A stretch of 37,638 nt of DNA from an uncultured Alphaproteobacteria bacterium (lineage in GTDB: Bacteria > Pseudomonadota > Alphaproteobacteria > Micropepsales > Micropepsaceae), in assembly GCA_937865685.1 (NCBI GenBank), contig CALMGU010000157.1, positions 1-37,638 of the forward strand. Reading direction: 5' to 3'. Both the position numbers and the translations under genes were made by a program. How positions within the stretch are numbered: the first letter of the stretch is position 1; the number at the start of each line of letters is the position of its first letter. Below are positions 1 through 7,871 of this stretch, in pieces. The notes beneath the pieces were generated by a model. That model was not told the DNA's origin. It was given only the letters and a program-made list of their open reading frames with translations, and made no database searches.

Positions 1-283
1 CGATGCGCGTCATCATGGTCGGACCTTCGTCCAAGGTGACATAGGCGATGACATAAGGCGGCGAAGCCGTCCGGCTGATGCTGAAAGAATAGATTCGTCC
101 GCGGCCGGAAGCCGGGCGCCATTCGGTCTCTGCACTGGCGCAATGCGGACAGATCGCGCGCGGATACCAATGCGCGCGCTGACAGGCGGTGCAATATTTC
201 AGGAGAAAGCGGCCTTCAGCCAACTCGGCCCAGAATTTCTGATTTTCCGGTTGATGATCCAGGGCTTCCTGCAGCGCGCTCAT
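1..283 (-). CDS. Zn-ribbon/OB-fold (DUF35) protein, C-terminus cut by the window edge
   Basis: The reverse strand reads 94 codons from an ATG at 281-283 and runs off the left edge. Residues 31-48 hold two CxxC pairs (C31/C34 and C45/C48), followed by the start of a beta-rich OB-fold region (GRGRIYSFSISR, VIAYVTLDEGP). This is the usual DUF35 layout: an N-terminal rubredoxin-like zinc ribbon and a C-terminal OB fold. In known cases DUF35 proteins pair with thiolase-like enzymes, for example in steroid side-chain retro-aldolase complexes, where they stabilise the partner and help bind the acyl-CoA. The gene starts 4 bases after the stop of the thiolase-like gene at 288-1457, so translational coupling and a physical complex are likely. 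The partner role is inferred; the family call is firm. Confidence 0.85.
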   Translation of the reverse strand, partial: MSALQEALDHQPENQKFWAELAEGRFLLKYCTACQRAHWYPRAICPHCASAETEWRPASGRGRIYSFSISRTASPPYVIAYVTLDEGPTMMTRI

Positions 284-287
284 CGGC

Positions 288-1457
288 TCAGATCCTTTCC
301 AGAACGAGCGTGGCGGAGCCATGGCGGGTGCCCAGCATACCGCCCGTGCCATGGGCGACTGCCAGATTCAGATTGGGAACCTGGACGGCAGGATGTGCTT
401 CTCCCCGGATCTGACGAACTGCTTCGATGATCTTGGTCATGCCGCCGCGATGCGCGGGATGGTTGTTGCAAAGCCCGCCGCCATCGGTGTTGACGGCAAG
501 GGGGCCCTGGCCGGAAATCAGTTTGCCGTCGGCGACAAAGGCGCCGCCCTTGCCGCGCTCGCAAAAGCCCAGATCCTCCAATTGGATCAAGACGGTGATG
601 GTGAAGCTGTCATACAGCGACGCATATTTGATGTCCGATGGCTGCACGCCGGCTTCGGCATACGCCGCTGCGCTGCTGAACCGGCCTGCCGAATAGGTCA
701 GGTCGATATCACCGCCCGCCGTGTGCTTGACGGATTCGGCGGCGCCCCGGATTTTCACCAGCGGGCGCTTTAGGCTGCGGGCGATTTCCGGGCGGGTGAC
801 GATCACTGCGCCGCCCCCGTCACTCACGATGCAGCAATCCAGCTTGTGCAGCGGGTCGGCCACCAATTGCGAATTCATCACCTCTTCGACCGTGACGGGC
901 GTGCGCAGCATGGCATTGGGATTGTGCTGCGCGTGATGAGAAGCGGCGACCTTGATCCAGGCCAATTGCTCGCTGGTGGTGCCATATTCATGCATATGGC
1001 GCTTTGCGCACATGGCGTAGGTATTGAGGATCGTCATTCCGAAGGGCGTTTCCCAGGCATAATCGGGCTGCGCCGGGCTGTCCGCCCGCTTCAAGCCGCC
1101 TTTGGGAACGCCTTCGCTGCGCGGGCGCCCGGCCAATGTCACCAGCGCGACATTGCATTTGCCCGCCGCAATGGCCTGGGCCGCATGGTTGACGTGCAGG
1201 ATGTAGGACGATCCGCCGATATTGGTGGAATCCACATGGCGGACCTTGAGATTGAGATAATCCACCATGGAGAACGGACCCGTGCCGGGCACGTCGCCAG
1301 CGCAGAAATACCCGTCAATGTCGCTCTTGCTGAGGCCTGCATCCGCCAGGGCGCCCAGCGCGACTTCGCCATGCAGCTGCGCCAGTGAGCGATCCGGCGC
1401 CTTGCGCAAAGGATGCTCATAGGCGCCGACGATATAGGAGTGCCCGTTGGCGGCCAT
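288..1457 (-). CDS. Thiolase-like protein lacking catalytic cysteines (possible aldolase subunit)
   Basis: This 389-residue protein has the thiolase fold signature throughout. It contains an AAQAIAAGK segment in the N-terminal half, a VSDGGGAVIV strand, and NTDGGG followed by NNHPAHRGG near the C-terminus. True thiolases carry an N-terminal nucleophilic Cys in a CxSG context, which here reads GGSSY, and a C-terminal CxGxG loop, which here reads AHGTGG. The His of the GHP-like motif is kept. Without either Cys, normal Claisen thiolysis is doubtful. Thiolase-like proteins paired with DUF35, such as Ltp2-type enzymes, act as retro-aldolases on CoA thioesters, which is the best analogy but unproven. 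The start is supported by AAGGAG about 7 bases upstream. The gene sits between a GST (2-base gap) and DUF35 (4-base gap) in one operon. Confidence 0.85.
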   Translation of the reverse strand: MAANGHSYIVGAYEHPLRKAPDRSLAQLHGEVALGALADAGLSKSDIDGYFCAGDVPGTGPFSMVDYLNLKVRHVDSTNIGGSSYILHVNHAAQAIAAGKCNVALVTLAGRPRSEGVPKGGLKRADSPAQPDYAWETPFGMTILNTYAMCAKRHMHEYGTTSEQLAWIKVAASHHAQHNPNAMLRTPVTVEEVMNSQLVADPLHKLDCCIVSDGGGAVIVTRPEIARSLKRPLVKIRGAAESVKHTAGGDIDLTYSAGRFSSAAAYAEAGVQPSDIKYASLYDSFTITVLIQLEDLGFCERGKGGAFVADGKLISGQGPLAVNTDGGGLCNNHPAHRGGMTKIIEAVRQIRGEAHPAVQVPNLNLAVAHGTGGMLGTRHGSATLVLERI

Positions 1458-1459
1458 GT

Positions 1460-2110
1460 TCAGCTCCTTGCCTTTGCGGCTGCGCCGCCATCGACAAGCT
1501 CGTCATAGTGTTTGGTGGCGGCGACGGAGGGGCGGGTTTGAATATGATCCCACCAGCCGGAAAGCGTGGGAAAACGATCCCGCCAGTCCCAGTCCGACGG
1601 AAAGCGGAAATCCAAATAGCCGAGCGCGGCGATGATCGCCACATGGCCGATGTCGAAGGGTTGGGTGCCGAAGTCCGCCGCTTCTTTCTCCAAGGCCTGG
1701 AAGATATAGGGCAATTTCTTGTTCGCGGCGGCGATCCGGATGGCGGACTGGTTCTCTTGCTGCCGCGTCCGTTCCGTCAGCCAGTGCAAGAGAAGCTCGG
1801 AAAGGCCGTCGCCAAGGGCGTGACGCCGCTCTGCCGAAAGCCGGGCACAAGGATCGGACGGGTGAAGCGCGCCGCTGCCGCGAACCGCGTCGAGGTAGTA
1901 GCAGATGGTGGATGAATCGTAGATCGCTTCGCCATCCGCCAGCAACACTGGGATCTGGCCCAGTGGATTGACCGCCAGCAATTCGTCGCGCGGCTGCGTG
2001 GCCATCGCAATGCTGGGTATCAATTCGATCTCCGCGATCAGGCCGGTTTCATGGGCCGCGATAAGCGCCTTGCGCACAAAGGGAGATCGGGGGGACCAAT
2101 AGAGCTTCAT
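1460..2110 (-). CDS. Glutathione S-transferase family protein
   Basis: The protein has 216 residues, the normal GST length. The N-terminal thioredoxin-like domain (about 1-80) begins KLYWSPRSPFVRKA, has the cis-proline motif NPLGQIPVL and the glutathione gamma-glutamyl contact region YDSSTICYYLD. The rest is the all-helical C-terminal domain. Family members conjugate or isomerise electrophiles with glutathione in the cytoplasm. The exact substrate cannot be read here; position as first gene of a catabolic operon with a thiolase-like protein suggests detoxification or isomerisation of a pathway intermediate. The ATG at 2108-2110 has only a weak ribosome-binding site. The 239-base gap upstream, shared with the divergent LysR gene, holds the candidate operator. 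Confidence 0.9.
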   Translation of the reverse strand: MKLYWSPRSPFVRKALIAAHETGLIAEIELIPSIAMATQPRDELLAVNPLGQIPVLLADGEAIYDSSTICYYLDAVRGSGALHPSDPCARLSAERRHALGDGLSELLLHWLTERTRQQENQSAIRIAAANKKLPYIFQALEKEAADFGTQPFDIGHVAIIAALGYLDFRFPSDWDWRDRFPTLSGWWDHIQTRPSVAATKHYDELVDGGAAAKARS

Positions 2111-2234
2111 TCCGTCGTGCGGCCTTGTCAGGAAAAGTCAATCAGCCGGAAGTTCCGGAATGGCCGGGGCCGCATTCTTGTTGCGAGCCCGACGTTCCAG
2201 AATTTTGTCTTCTTGCTTCAAAATATGTTGCCAG

Positions 2235-2261
2235 ATTTGACCGTTTTGCACATGATCAAAT
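2235..2261. promoter_or_regulatory. Inverted repeat ATTTGA-N15-TCAAAT in the GST/LysR divergent gap
   Basis: The 6-base arms at 2235-2240 and 2256-2261 are exact complements around a 15-base spacer in the divergent intergenic region. It is AT-richer than its surroundings and contains TTGACC (2237-2242), which resembles a -35 element for the rightward LysR gene, though no good -10 box follows at standard spacing. It may be a second regulator contact or part of a promoter. Its arms differ from the TTGAG/CTCAA dyad at 2325-2341, so it is listed separately and at low confidence. Confidence 0.3.
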
Positions 2262-2324
2262 TCTGCGCGCGGGATAGGAAACGTCAGGACGAAAGGCGCG
2301 TCAACCGACTAATGGGGAATAACC

Positions 2325-2341
2325 ATTGAGTAAAACTCAAT
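2325..2341. promoter_or_regulatory. Perfect dyad ATTGAG-TAAAA-CTCAAT, candidate LysR operator (site A)
   Basis: A perfect 6+5+6 palindrome ends 8 bases before the LysR start codon. Its core TTGAG-N5-CTCAA recurs at 7873-7887 (perfect), 8735-8749 and 13018-13032 (one mismatch each), all intergenic or at a gene end in front of genes of the same catabolic/F420 cluster. The second and fourteenth core bases give the T-N11-A spacing known for LysR-type boxes. Binding here would cover the LysR translation start region and fits autorepression; control of the divergent GST operon is also possible. The assignment to the adjacent LysR protein is inferred. Confidence 0.65.
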
Positions 2342-2349
2342 AACTGCCC

Positions 2350-3303
2350 ATGCCGCGCCGCATGCCGCCCTTGAACGCTCTGCGCGCTTTCGAAGCCGCG
2401 GGCCGCCATGTCAGCTTCACCAAAGCTGCGGACGAGCTTCTCGTCACGCCTGGCGCGGTCAGCCGCCAGATCAAGCAGCTGGAAGAATTCCTCGGCATCG
2501 AATTGTTCGAGCGCACCAGCCGGGATCTGCGCATTTCCAATGAAGCGCGGGATTTTGTCGCCAATCTGGGTAGCGCTTTCGATCAGATCGAAAGCGCGAC
2601 CAGGCGGGTGATGGGCGCGCAGCATGGCCGGTCCCTGCGTGTCCAATGCGCCATGACTTTTACCTTGCGCTGGCTGGTTCCCCGGCTTCCCCTATTTCAT
2701 CGCCTTTATCCCAAGCGCGACATTCAACTGGCCACGTCCCTGTCTCCCATGCCGGCAAGCCAGATCGCGCTGGGGGATGTCGATATCGCGATCCAGCAAG
2801 GCACCGGGGAATGGCCGGGGCTTTTTTCGCACCGGCTGGCCGGCAGCGCGCTCATTCCGGTTTGCAGCCCGTCATTCGCCCGCAATCTGGGTTCGCCGCC
2901 CGCGATTTCCGCGCTGGGCGAAGCAACCCTGCTTCGCTCCATGGTGAGGCCCAGCGATTGGCGCGAATGGCTGGACGCCGCCGGCGCCCGCAAGATCGAC
3001 AGCGAAAGAGGAATCGAGTTCGAAAGTTCTAGCCTGGCTTATCAGTCCGCCATGGAGGGGATCGGCGTGGCGATCGGGCAGATGGTGCTGGTGGTGGATG
3101 ATCTGGTGGCGGGCCGCCTGGTGGCGCCCTTCGATTTCATCCATGACAATGGCTATGCCTATTACCTGACCTATGCCGAGCAGGCGCTCGAAAAGCCGGG
3201 AGTTGCGGAGTTTCGCGATTGGATACTAGGCCAGGCCGCGGAGTATGAGGCGACGTTGCGGACCATGCGCCTGCCGGGCGTCAAGGGCCGGGTGCCGGCC
3301 TAA
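2350..3303 (+). CDS. LysR-family transcriptional regulator, GcvA-like
   Basis: This 317-residue protein has the typical LysR layout. A winged helix-turn-helix lies at about 5-65 (LNALRAFEAAGRHVSFTKAADELLVTPGAVSRQIKQLE is split between helices 1-3), followed by a linker helix and a LysR substrate-binding domain. The GcvA-like subgroup is suggested by the PPLNALRAFEAAGRH opening and FERTSRDL. It is expected to bind a T-N11-A dyad and respond to a pathway metabolite. A perfect dyad lies just before its ATG, and further copies sit before neighbouring transcription units, so it is the likely master regulator of the block. Its stop overlaps that of the convergent CoA-transferase gene (3300-3303). 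No strong ribosome-binding site precedes the ATG; an in-frame ATG at 2362 is an alternative. Confidence 0.93.
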   Translation: MPRRMPPLNALRAFEAAGRHVSFTKAADELLVTPGAVSRQIKQLEEFLGIELFERTSRDLRISNEARDFVANLGSAFDQIESATRRVMGAQHGRSLRVQCAMTFTLRWLVPRLPLFHRLYPKRDIQLATSLSPMPASQIALGDVDIAIQQGTGEWPGLFSHRLAGSALIPVCSPSFARNLGSPPAISALGEATLLRSMVRPSDWREWLDAAGARKIDSERGIEFESSSLAYQSAMEGIGVAIGQMVLVVDDLVAGRLVAPFDFIHDNGYAYYLTYAEQALEKPGVAEFRDWILGQAAEYEATLRTMRLPGVKGRVPA

Positions 3304-4451
3304 AGCGGATTTGCGCGCGGGCCTTCGATCGTTCCATCGGCAAAGAACCGGTCGATTTCGGTCGCGCTGTAACCGCCGATCTGTTTCAGAATCTGCGCGG
3401 TATCCTGGCCAATGACGGGCGCCGGCCGGCGGATCGAAAGCGGATCTTCCTCGACCTGCAAAGGAAATCCCTTCACGGTCGACCCGGCGAAGTCCAGCAT
3501 GGCGTGCGACCAGGATGTGCCGTGTCCCGTTAGAATTCCGCGGCCAGTCTCGACTGGGGCGGCGCTTATTCCCTGATCGCGCAAGAATGAAACCATCGCC
3601 GCGGCGGGGCTTTCGGCGGTCTTTGCTTTCAGCTTTTCCCGCAAGGGTTGGCCGGCATCAGGGCCCAGCGCCGCCATCAGACGCGCCACATCGCCGGCTT
3701 CCACGGTTACCGCCAGCCATTGTCCATCGGCGGCGAGGAAGCAATCCTGCAGCGCATAGGGCGGTTCGGCATTTCCCAGCCGGCGCACGGTGTGGCCGGT
3801 GGACATGGCGGCAAACCGGTCGCCGATCATGAAGGCGGCCAGGTCGCGTTGCGACAGTTCGAGATGAATGGCGTTGCTGCCGCCACGCACGGCACGCAAG
3901 GCACTGGCGATGGCACCCGTGGCGAACATGGCCACGATCTGGTCGGGATAATTGACGTCGCGCCCCGATATGGTCGGCGCGCCGTCTTCATAGCCGGTTG
4001 CCCATGCCAGCCCGCTCAAGGCTTCCAGAGTGGATCCATAGGATATCTGGTTGGCGTCGGGCCCGGTTTCGCCCTGGCTGGAAATAGATGCCAGGATGAT
4101 ATGCGGATTGGCCGAACGCAGCACATCGAATGCGATGCCCAGGTCCTTTAGAACGCCGCGCCGGAAATTCTCGATCACCACATCGCAATTGCGCACGAGG
4201 CGCAGGAAGATGTCCTTGCCGTCCTGCCGCTTCAGATCGATGCTGATGGCCCGCTTGTTGCGGTTGGTGGCGCGGAAGAGGGGTGGCACCTGGTCTTCAG
4301 TGTCGCTCCCCAGGACCCGGAACGGATCGCGATAGGTGGGCGATTCCACCTTGATCACGTCCGCACCCATATCCGCCAGAAGCGCGCCGGTTGCCGCCCC
4401 CGCCGTGATGATGCCCAGATCCAATACCCGGCAGTCAGTCAGCAATGGCAT
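3300..4451 (-). CDS. Family III (CaiB/BaiF) CoA-transferase, catalytic subunit
   Basis: The protein has 383 residues from the ATG at 4449-4451. It has the family III hallmarks: VLDLGIITAGAATGALLADMGADVIKVE at the N-terminus, NRNKRAISIDLK, and a central region HLELSQRDLAAF. In the family the catalytic Asp, which forms the aspartyl-CoA thioester, sits in a DVSLLD-type motif; alignment by eye places D203 of this protein there. These enzymes move CoA from a donor thioester to a free carboxylate and act as dimers of interlocked rings. An upstream in-frame start would add 28 basic residues lying inside the neighbouring gene, so I prefer the start at 4451. It overlaps the second CoA-transferase gene by 17 bases, suggesting a heteromeric enzyme like benzylsuccinate CoA-transferase BbsEF. 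Confidence 0.9.
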   Translation of the reverse strand: MPLLTDCRVLDLGIITAGAATGALLADMGADVIKVESPTYRDPFRVLGSDTEDQVPPLFRATNRNKRAISIDLKRQDGKDIFLRLVRNCDVVIENFRRGVLKDLGIAFDVLRSANPHIILASISSQGETGPDANQISYGSTLEALSGLAWATGYEDGAPTISGRDVNYPDQIVAMFATGAIASALRAVRGGSNAIHLELSQRDLAAFMIGDRFAAMSTGHTVRRLGNAEPPYALQDCFLAADGQWLAVTVEAGDVARLMAALGPDAGQPLREKLKAKTAESPAAAMVSFLRDQGISAAPVETGRGILTGHGTSWSHAMLDFAGSTVKGFPLQVEEDPLSIRRPAPVIGQDTAQILKQIGGYSATEIDRFFADGTIEGPRANPL

Positions 4452-5466
4452 TGCCGTTTTCTTCCGTCTGATGCCGTATTTCCCCACCGGTCCATCCGAT
4501 CGGAAGCTTGGGCGCCTTTGCTTCCGGCACCGCATTTTTCAGCGGCCCGAACAGATCGCGGGCGAGATTGTGCGGGTCCTGAAGTGCTTCTTCCAGGCTC
4601 CATACCGGGCCAAGCGGCAAGCGATGATATTTCGCCAATGCCTGGATTTGCGCGCGGGACATGTCCCCAAAGCAGCTCTCGATGACCTCGGCAAGTTCCG
4701 TGGCGTGGAGAAGGCGTGACGGACGGGTGGCGAATTTTTCCGCCTCAAGCCGCGGATCGGACAAGGCCTGCTTCAATCGCGGCCATTCCGGCTCCTGATA
4801 GACGAGGGCGGCATAGCCGTCCTTACAGCGCAATATCTGCCACTCGCCTTCGCGGCCGGCCCGGCTGGGCAACGCGTCGGTATGCGCGTCGAGAGGCAGC
4901 GCCTTCCAGTTCAGCCAGATGATGGCTTCCAACAGGCTCGCATGTATCGTGCGCCGCGCCTGATCCTTGGCGGCAAGCGCCGCGGCAAGCCCGCTATAAA
5001 CGCTGAGACCCAAGGAAAAAGCTTCCTGCTGCCCTCCCAGCTTGAGCGGCTCGCGGTCCGGTTCGCCCACCATCGCCAGAAGACCACCAAGCGCGGAGAT
5101 GGTGAAGGCGCTGGCTTTCGGGCCGGCACCGAATTGCGTGCCCCCGAACATCGACAGTATTGCGCAAAGCGGCGGGCAGTTGGCGCGGCCCATTTGCGCC
5201 ACCAAGCCGGCATCGCAGATCATTGCATCCGCATCGCCGGAAATGGAGCGCGGATCCGCGCCGGTTCTGTGTTCCTTTCCGGCGCCAAGAAAAATGTCGA
5301 GTGCAGGATCGAAGCCCCGATCCCGTCCCGCAATCCGGATCACCTTGGCTCCCAGATCGGCCAGGATGCGGCCGGCCATCCCGGCCGCCAATACCAGCGC
5401 GTCCGCCGCTTCGTCCGATATCGCCTCGACCACGACAAGGCCGCTGTAAGGTGAGGCTGCCATCAT
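4435..5466 (-). CDS. Family III CoA-transferase-like subunit with Glu at the catalytic Asp position
   Basis: The protein has 343 residues, shorter than the usual 380-410. The N-terminal Rossmann part (AGMAGRILADLGAKVIRIAG) and the middle signature (FTISALGGLLAMVGEPDREPLKLGGQQ) match CaiB/BaiF proteins. The motif aligned with DVSLLD reads HASLLE, putting Glu180 where the thioester-forming Asp should be, and the NRxKRSI-type segment is missing. It is therefore probably a poorly active or structural partner of the complete CoA-transferase encoded by the next gene. The start ATG overlaps the stop of the dienelactone-hydrolase-like gene (ATGA), giving tight translational coupling. A second ATG follows directly at 5461-5463. 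Substrate is unknown. Confidence 0.87.
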   Translation of the reverse strand: MMAASPYSGLVVVEAISDEAADALVLAAGMAGRILADLGAKVIRIAGRDRGFDPALDIFLGAGKEHRTGADPRSISGDADAMICDAGLVAQMGRANCPPLCAILSMFGGTQFGAGPKASAFTISALGGLLAMVGEPDREPLKLGGQQEAFSLGLSVYSGLAAALAAKDQARRTIHASLLEAIIWLNWKALPLDAHTDALPSRAGREGEWQILRCKDGYAALVYQEPEWPRLKQALSDPRLEAEKFATRPSRLLHATELAEVIESCFGDMSRAQIQALAKYHRLPLGPVWSLEEALQDPHNLARDLFGPLKNAVPEAKAPKLPIGWTGGEIRHQTEENGNAIAD

Positions 5467-6194
5467 GCCAGGGTTCGCTGCCAGAGATCGAATAGCCTGG
5501 CCCAGGTCGCTTCCGCGGCATCCGGATGGTAGCAGCGGCCATTGCTGAAGCAGTAGCCATGCTCGGTCCCCGGGAAAATTTCGATGCGGTGACGCGGCCC
5601 GGCGGCCGCAGCGACTTCGCGGATTCTTGCAATCGTCTCCGGCGGCGCGGATGTGTCGCGCTCCGCGAAACCGAAATAAAGCTCGCCGCGCACTTTTCCG
5701 ATCAATCTGTCCGGCGATCCGTCATCGTTCGTCACCAGATCGACGCCATAGAGAGAAGCCGCCGAGGTGAAGCGATCACCGAATTTGGCCGCCACCGCGA
5801 CCGCATAGCGGCCGCTCATGCAGAAGCCGACGCACGACACTTTTGCGGCATCCGCGGATGAGTCGCCGTCGAGAAAGGCCAATAGCCCCGCCGTATCTTC
5901 GACGACGCGGTCATTGTCCAAACTGCGAAGACAGGCGCCGATCACCGCCGACATGCGGTCGTCGCGGCGGGCCAGATCGAACCGGATGCGTCCCAAGCGA
6001 TAATAAAGATCGGGAAGGACGCAGTAATATCCCCGCGCGGCGACCCGCCGGGCCATGTTGAAAAGCTCTTCGCGGATGCCGGGCGCGTCCATGTACAAAA
6101 TCACCACGGGGTGTGGTCCATCGCTCTCGGGATGAACCACGAAGGTCGGCATCGCGCCGTGGCGCGTCGGCACGGAAACTTCTCTTTCCTTCAT
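5463..6194 (-). CDS. Dienelactone hydrolase family protein
   Basis: The protein has 243 residues from the ATG at 6192-6194, which has AAGGAG at good spacing; a longer in-frame version would add 15 residues with no ribosome-binding site and is less likely. It has the alpha/beta-hydrolase fold of the DLH family: a nucleophile elbow GFCMSG with Cys125 (the family uses Cys instead of Ser), an acid in the FGFAERDTSAP region, and the His of GTEHGYCF. Known members open enol-lactones in aromatic degradation, but many homologues act on other esters or thioesters. Its place between the DUF35/thiolase-like pair and the CoA-transferases suggests a hydrolytic step on a pathway intermediate. All three triad residues look intact. 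Confidence 0.9.
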   Translation of the reverse strand: MKEREVSVPTRHGAMPTFVVHPESDGPHPVVILYMDAPGIREELFNMARRVAARGYYCVLPDLYYRLGRIRFDLARRDDRMSAVIGACLRSLDNDRVVEDTAGLLAFLDGDSSADAAKVSCVGFCMSGRYAVAVAAKFGDRFTSAASLYGVDLVTNDDGSPDRLIGKVRGELYFGFAERDTSAPPETIARIREVAAAAGPRHRIEIFPGTEHGYCFSNGRCYHPDAAEATWARLFDLWQRTLA

Positions 6195-6216
6195 CTTTTC
6201 TCCTTGTCGGCCGTGC

Positions 6217-6609
6217 CTATGGAGCAATCTTGAACGCATGTTGAGTCCGGCCTTCGATCTGCCGGTACGCGATCACGACACGCTTTCCGATCCAGCTCTC
6301 TTTGGGTTCCGGCCCGATCAGGTTCGAAACCAGGATGGGACCTTCGTCCAGGCGAACGGCGATGGCGTTATAGGGTGGCACATGGTCCGCGAAATATTGC
6401 TTGTGGAAAACAACCCAGCTGGCGATTTCACCGCGACCGGAAATGTCGGTCCAAGCATAGGCGAGTGAAAGGCAATCCGCGCAGACGGGGCCTGGCGGGT
6501 AGCGGAAAGTGTTGCAGCTGCCGCACTTCTGCAATTGCATCCTTTGACGATCGAGGCTTTGCCACATGGGCCGATCGTAAAGCGTGATTACAGGTGCGCT
6601 GTTTGCCAT
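6217..6609 (-). CDS. Zn-ribbon/OB-fold (DUF35) protein, second copy
   Basis: This complete 130-residue DUF35 protein has zinc-ribbon cysteines C29/C32 and C43/C46, followed by an OB-fold region (SGRGEIASWVVFHK, YNAIAVRLDEGPILVSNL). It starts 3 bases after the stop of the thiolase-like gene at 6613-7773 and ends 22 bases before the hydrolase gene. In characterised systems such a protein binds tightly to a thiolase-like partner and is needed for its aldolase activity. It is the paralogue of the truncated protein at 1-283, so the window holds two such pairs. Function as a complex subunit is inferred from family and position. Confidence 0.88.
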   Translation of the reverse strand: MANSAPVITLYDRPMWQSLDRQRMQLQKCGSCNTFRYPPGPVCADCLSLAYAWTDISGRGEIASWVVFHKQYFADHVPPYNAIAVRLDEGPILVSNLIGPEPKESWIGKRVVIAYRQIEGRTQHAFKIAP

Positions 6610-6612
6610 AGA

Positions 6613-7773
6613 TCAATTTCCGTAGATGATGGAAATGGCTTTGCCGGCGACGTCGGAGCTATAATGCACGTTACGGCAATTCTCGACCTGGCATGCACCG
6701 GCTTCTCCGCGAACCTGGCGCACCGCTTCGATCTGATGATTCCATCCTTGCATATAGCTCTCGGAAAGATGCCCGCCCGAAGTGTTCACGGGAAGCCCGC
6801 GCGCCAGGGAAATTCCGTCTTCGCGCATATACCGGCCCACATCCCCCACCGCACAATAGCCATACCCTTCGAGCGCCAGGGGGATGTGAAGCGAGAAGCT
6901 GTCATAGATCTGCAAGGCGTCCATCTCTTCCGGCCCCAGAGAGGCCATGTCGAAGACCTGTTTGGCCACCTTGGTTTGGGCGGATTGATAGAAATCCAGC
7001 AATCGAGGCTCCAGGCTTGTGGCGCCCCGGTTGAGATCGTGACGCCCGACCCCTTTGATGCGGACGGGCGCGCGCCCGATGCGCCGGGCCTTGTCCGCTT
7101 CCGCCACAATCAGCGCCACGCCGCCATCATTGATCAGGCAATAGTCGAAGAGATGAAGCGGCTCGCAAATAAAGGGTGAAGCGAGATAATCGTCGATGGT
7201 GATCGGCTTGTGCATCAGGGCGCGCGGGTTGCGGGAGGCGGCGAGGCGCTGGGCCACCGCGACTTCGCCCAGCTCTGCCGCCGTCAATCCGCGCGCTTCC
7301 ATGTATCGGCGCGCCATCATGGCGTAGAGCGCGCCTTGGGACGTGAAGCCCCAGGGCGCATGGTAGACATAGGAAAGAAATGCGCCGCCGCCCATCGCTT
7401 CCGGACCGCCATATTGCGTGCCCGCCGACCGCTGATCGTTGCCGTAAACCAGGGCTATGACCGACGCCAATCCGGCCTTGATCGCCTGGCAGGCTTCCAG
7501 AACGGCCGTCATCGCATCCGCTTGCCCGCCCCAGCCGACATTCAGGCCCAAAAGCTCGCCCATGCGCTCATAGGCGGTGGTCGGCCCGACGATCAGACCG
7601 TCGATCGCGCTTTTGTCGATGCCGGAATCGGCGAGCGCGGCAACAAAAGCTTGTGCCGCATAGCCGGTTGAATCGTGAGGGCATTCTCCGGCGCGGACGC
7701 GGGCATGATCGCCCACCCAGTCTGTTTGGCCTATGCCGATGACAGCGGCAACGTCTGCGAGGGAGTTACTCAT
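6613..7773 (-). CDS. Thiolase-like protein without catalytic Cys/His (Ltp2-like retro-aldolase candidate)
   Basis: The protein has 386 residues starting at the ATG 7771-7773; an upstream in-frame extension is arginine-rich and non-thiolase-like. The fold is thiolase throughout (VIGIGQTDW, EACQAIKAG, INDGGVALIVAE, NTSGGHLSES). The N-terminal nucleophile region reads GGQADAM (82-88), with no Cys. The GHPxGxTG His motif is replaced by SESYMQGWN, and no CxGxG loop is present near the C-terminus. The GGHLSExY pattern is, to my knowledge, typical of Ltp2-type thiolase-like aldolases that cleave a beta-hydroxyacyl-CoA with a DUF35 partner, and a DUF35 gene follows immediately. The first gene of a five-gene operon, it is probably controlled from the dyad at 7872-7888. 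Substrate is unknown. Confidence 0.87.
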   Translation of the reverse strand: MSNSLADVAAVIGIGQTDWVGDHARVRAGECPHDSTGYAAQAFVAALADSGIDKSAIDGLIVGPTTAYERMGELLGLNVGWGGQADAMTAVLEACQAIKAGLASVIALVYGNDQRSAGTQYGGPEAMGGGAFLSYVYHAPWGFTSQGALYAMMARRYMEARGLTAAELGEVAVAQRLAASRNPRALMHKPITIDDYLASPFICEPLHLFDYCLINDGGVALIVAEADKARRIGRAPVRIKGVGRHDLNRGATSLEPRLLDFYQSAQTKVAKQVFDMASLGPEEMDALQIYDSFSLHIPLALEGYGYCAVGDVGRYMREDGISLARGLPVNTSGGHLSESYMQGWNHQIEAVRQVRGEAGACQVENCRNVHYSSDVAGKAISIIYGN

Positions 7774-7871
7774 AACAACTATCCGCCTTCCTGTCCGGCG
7801 ACGGCACTCCAGCCGGTGCGGCAAAATCCGATTGCAAGGGGGCGCGGTCAAACGACTTAAGCGAAAGGACG

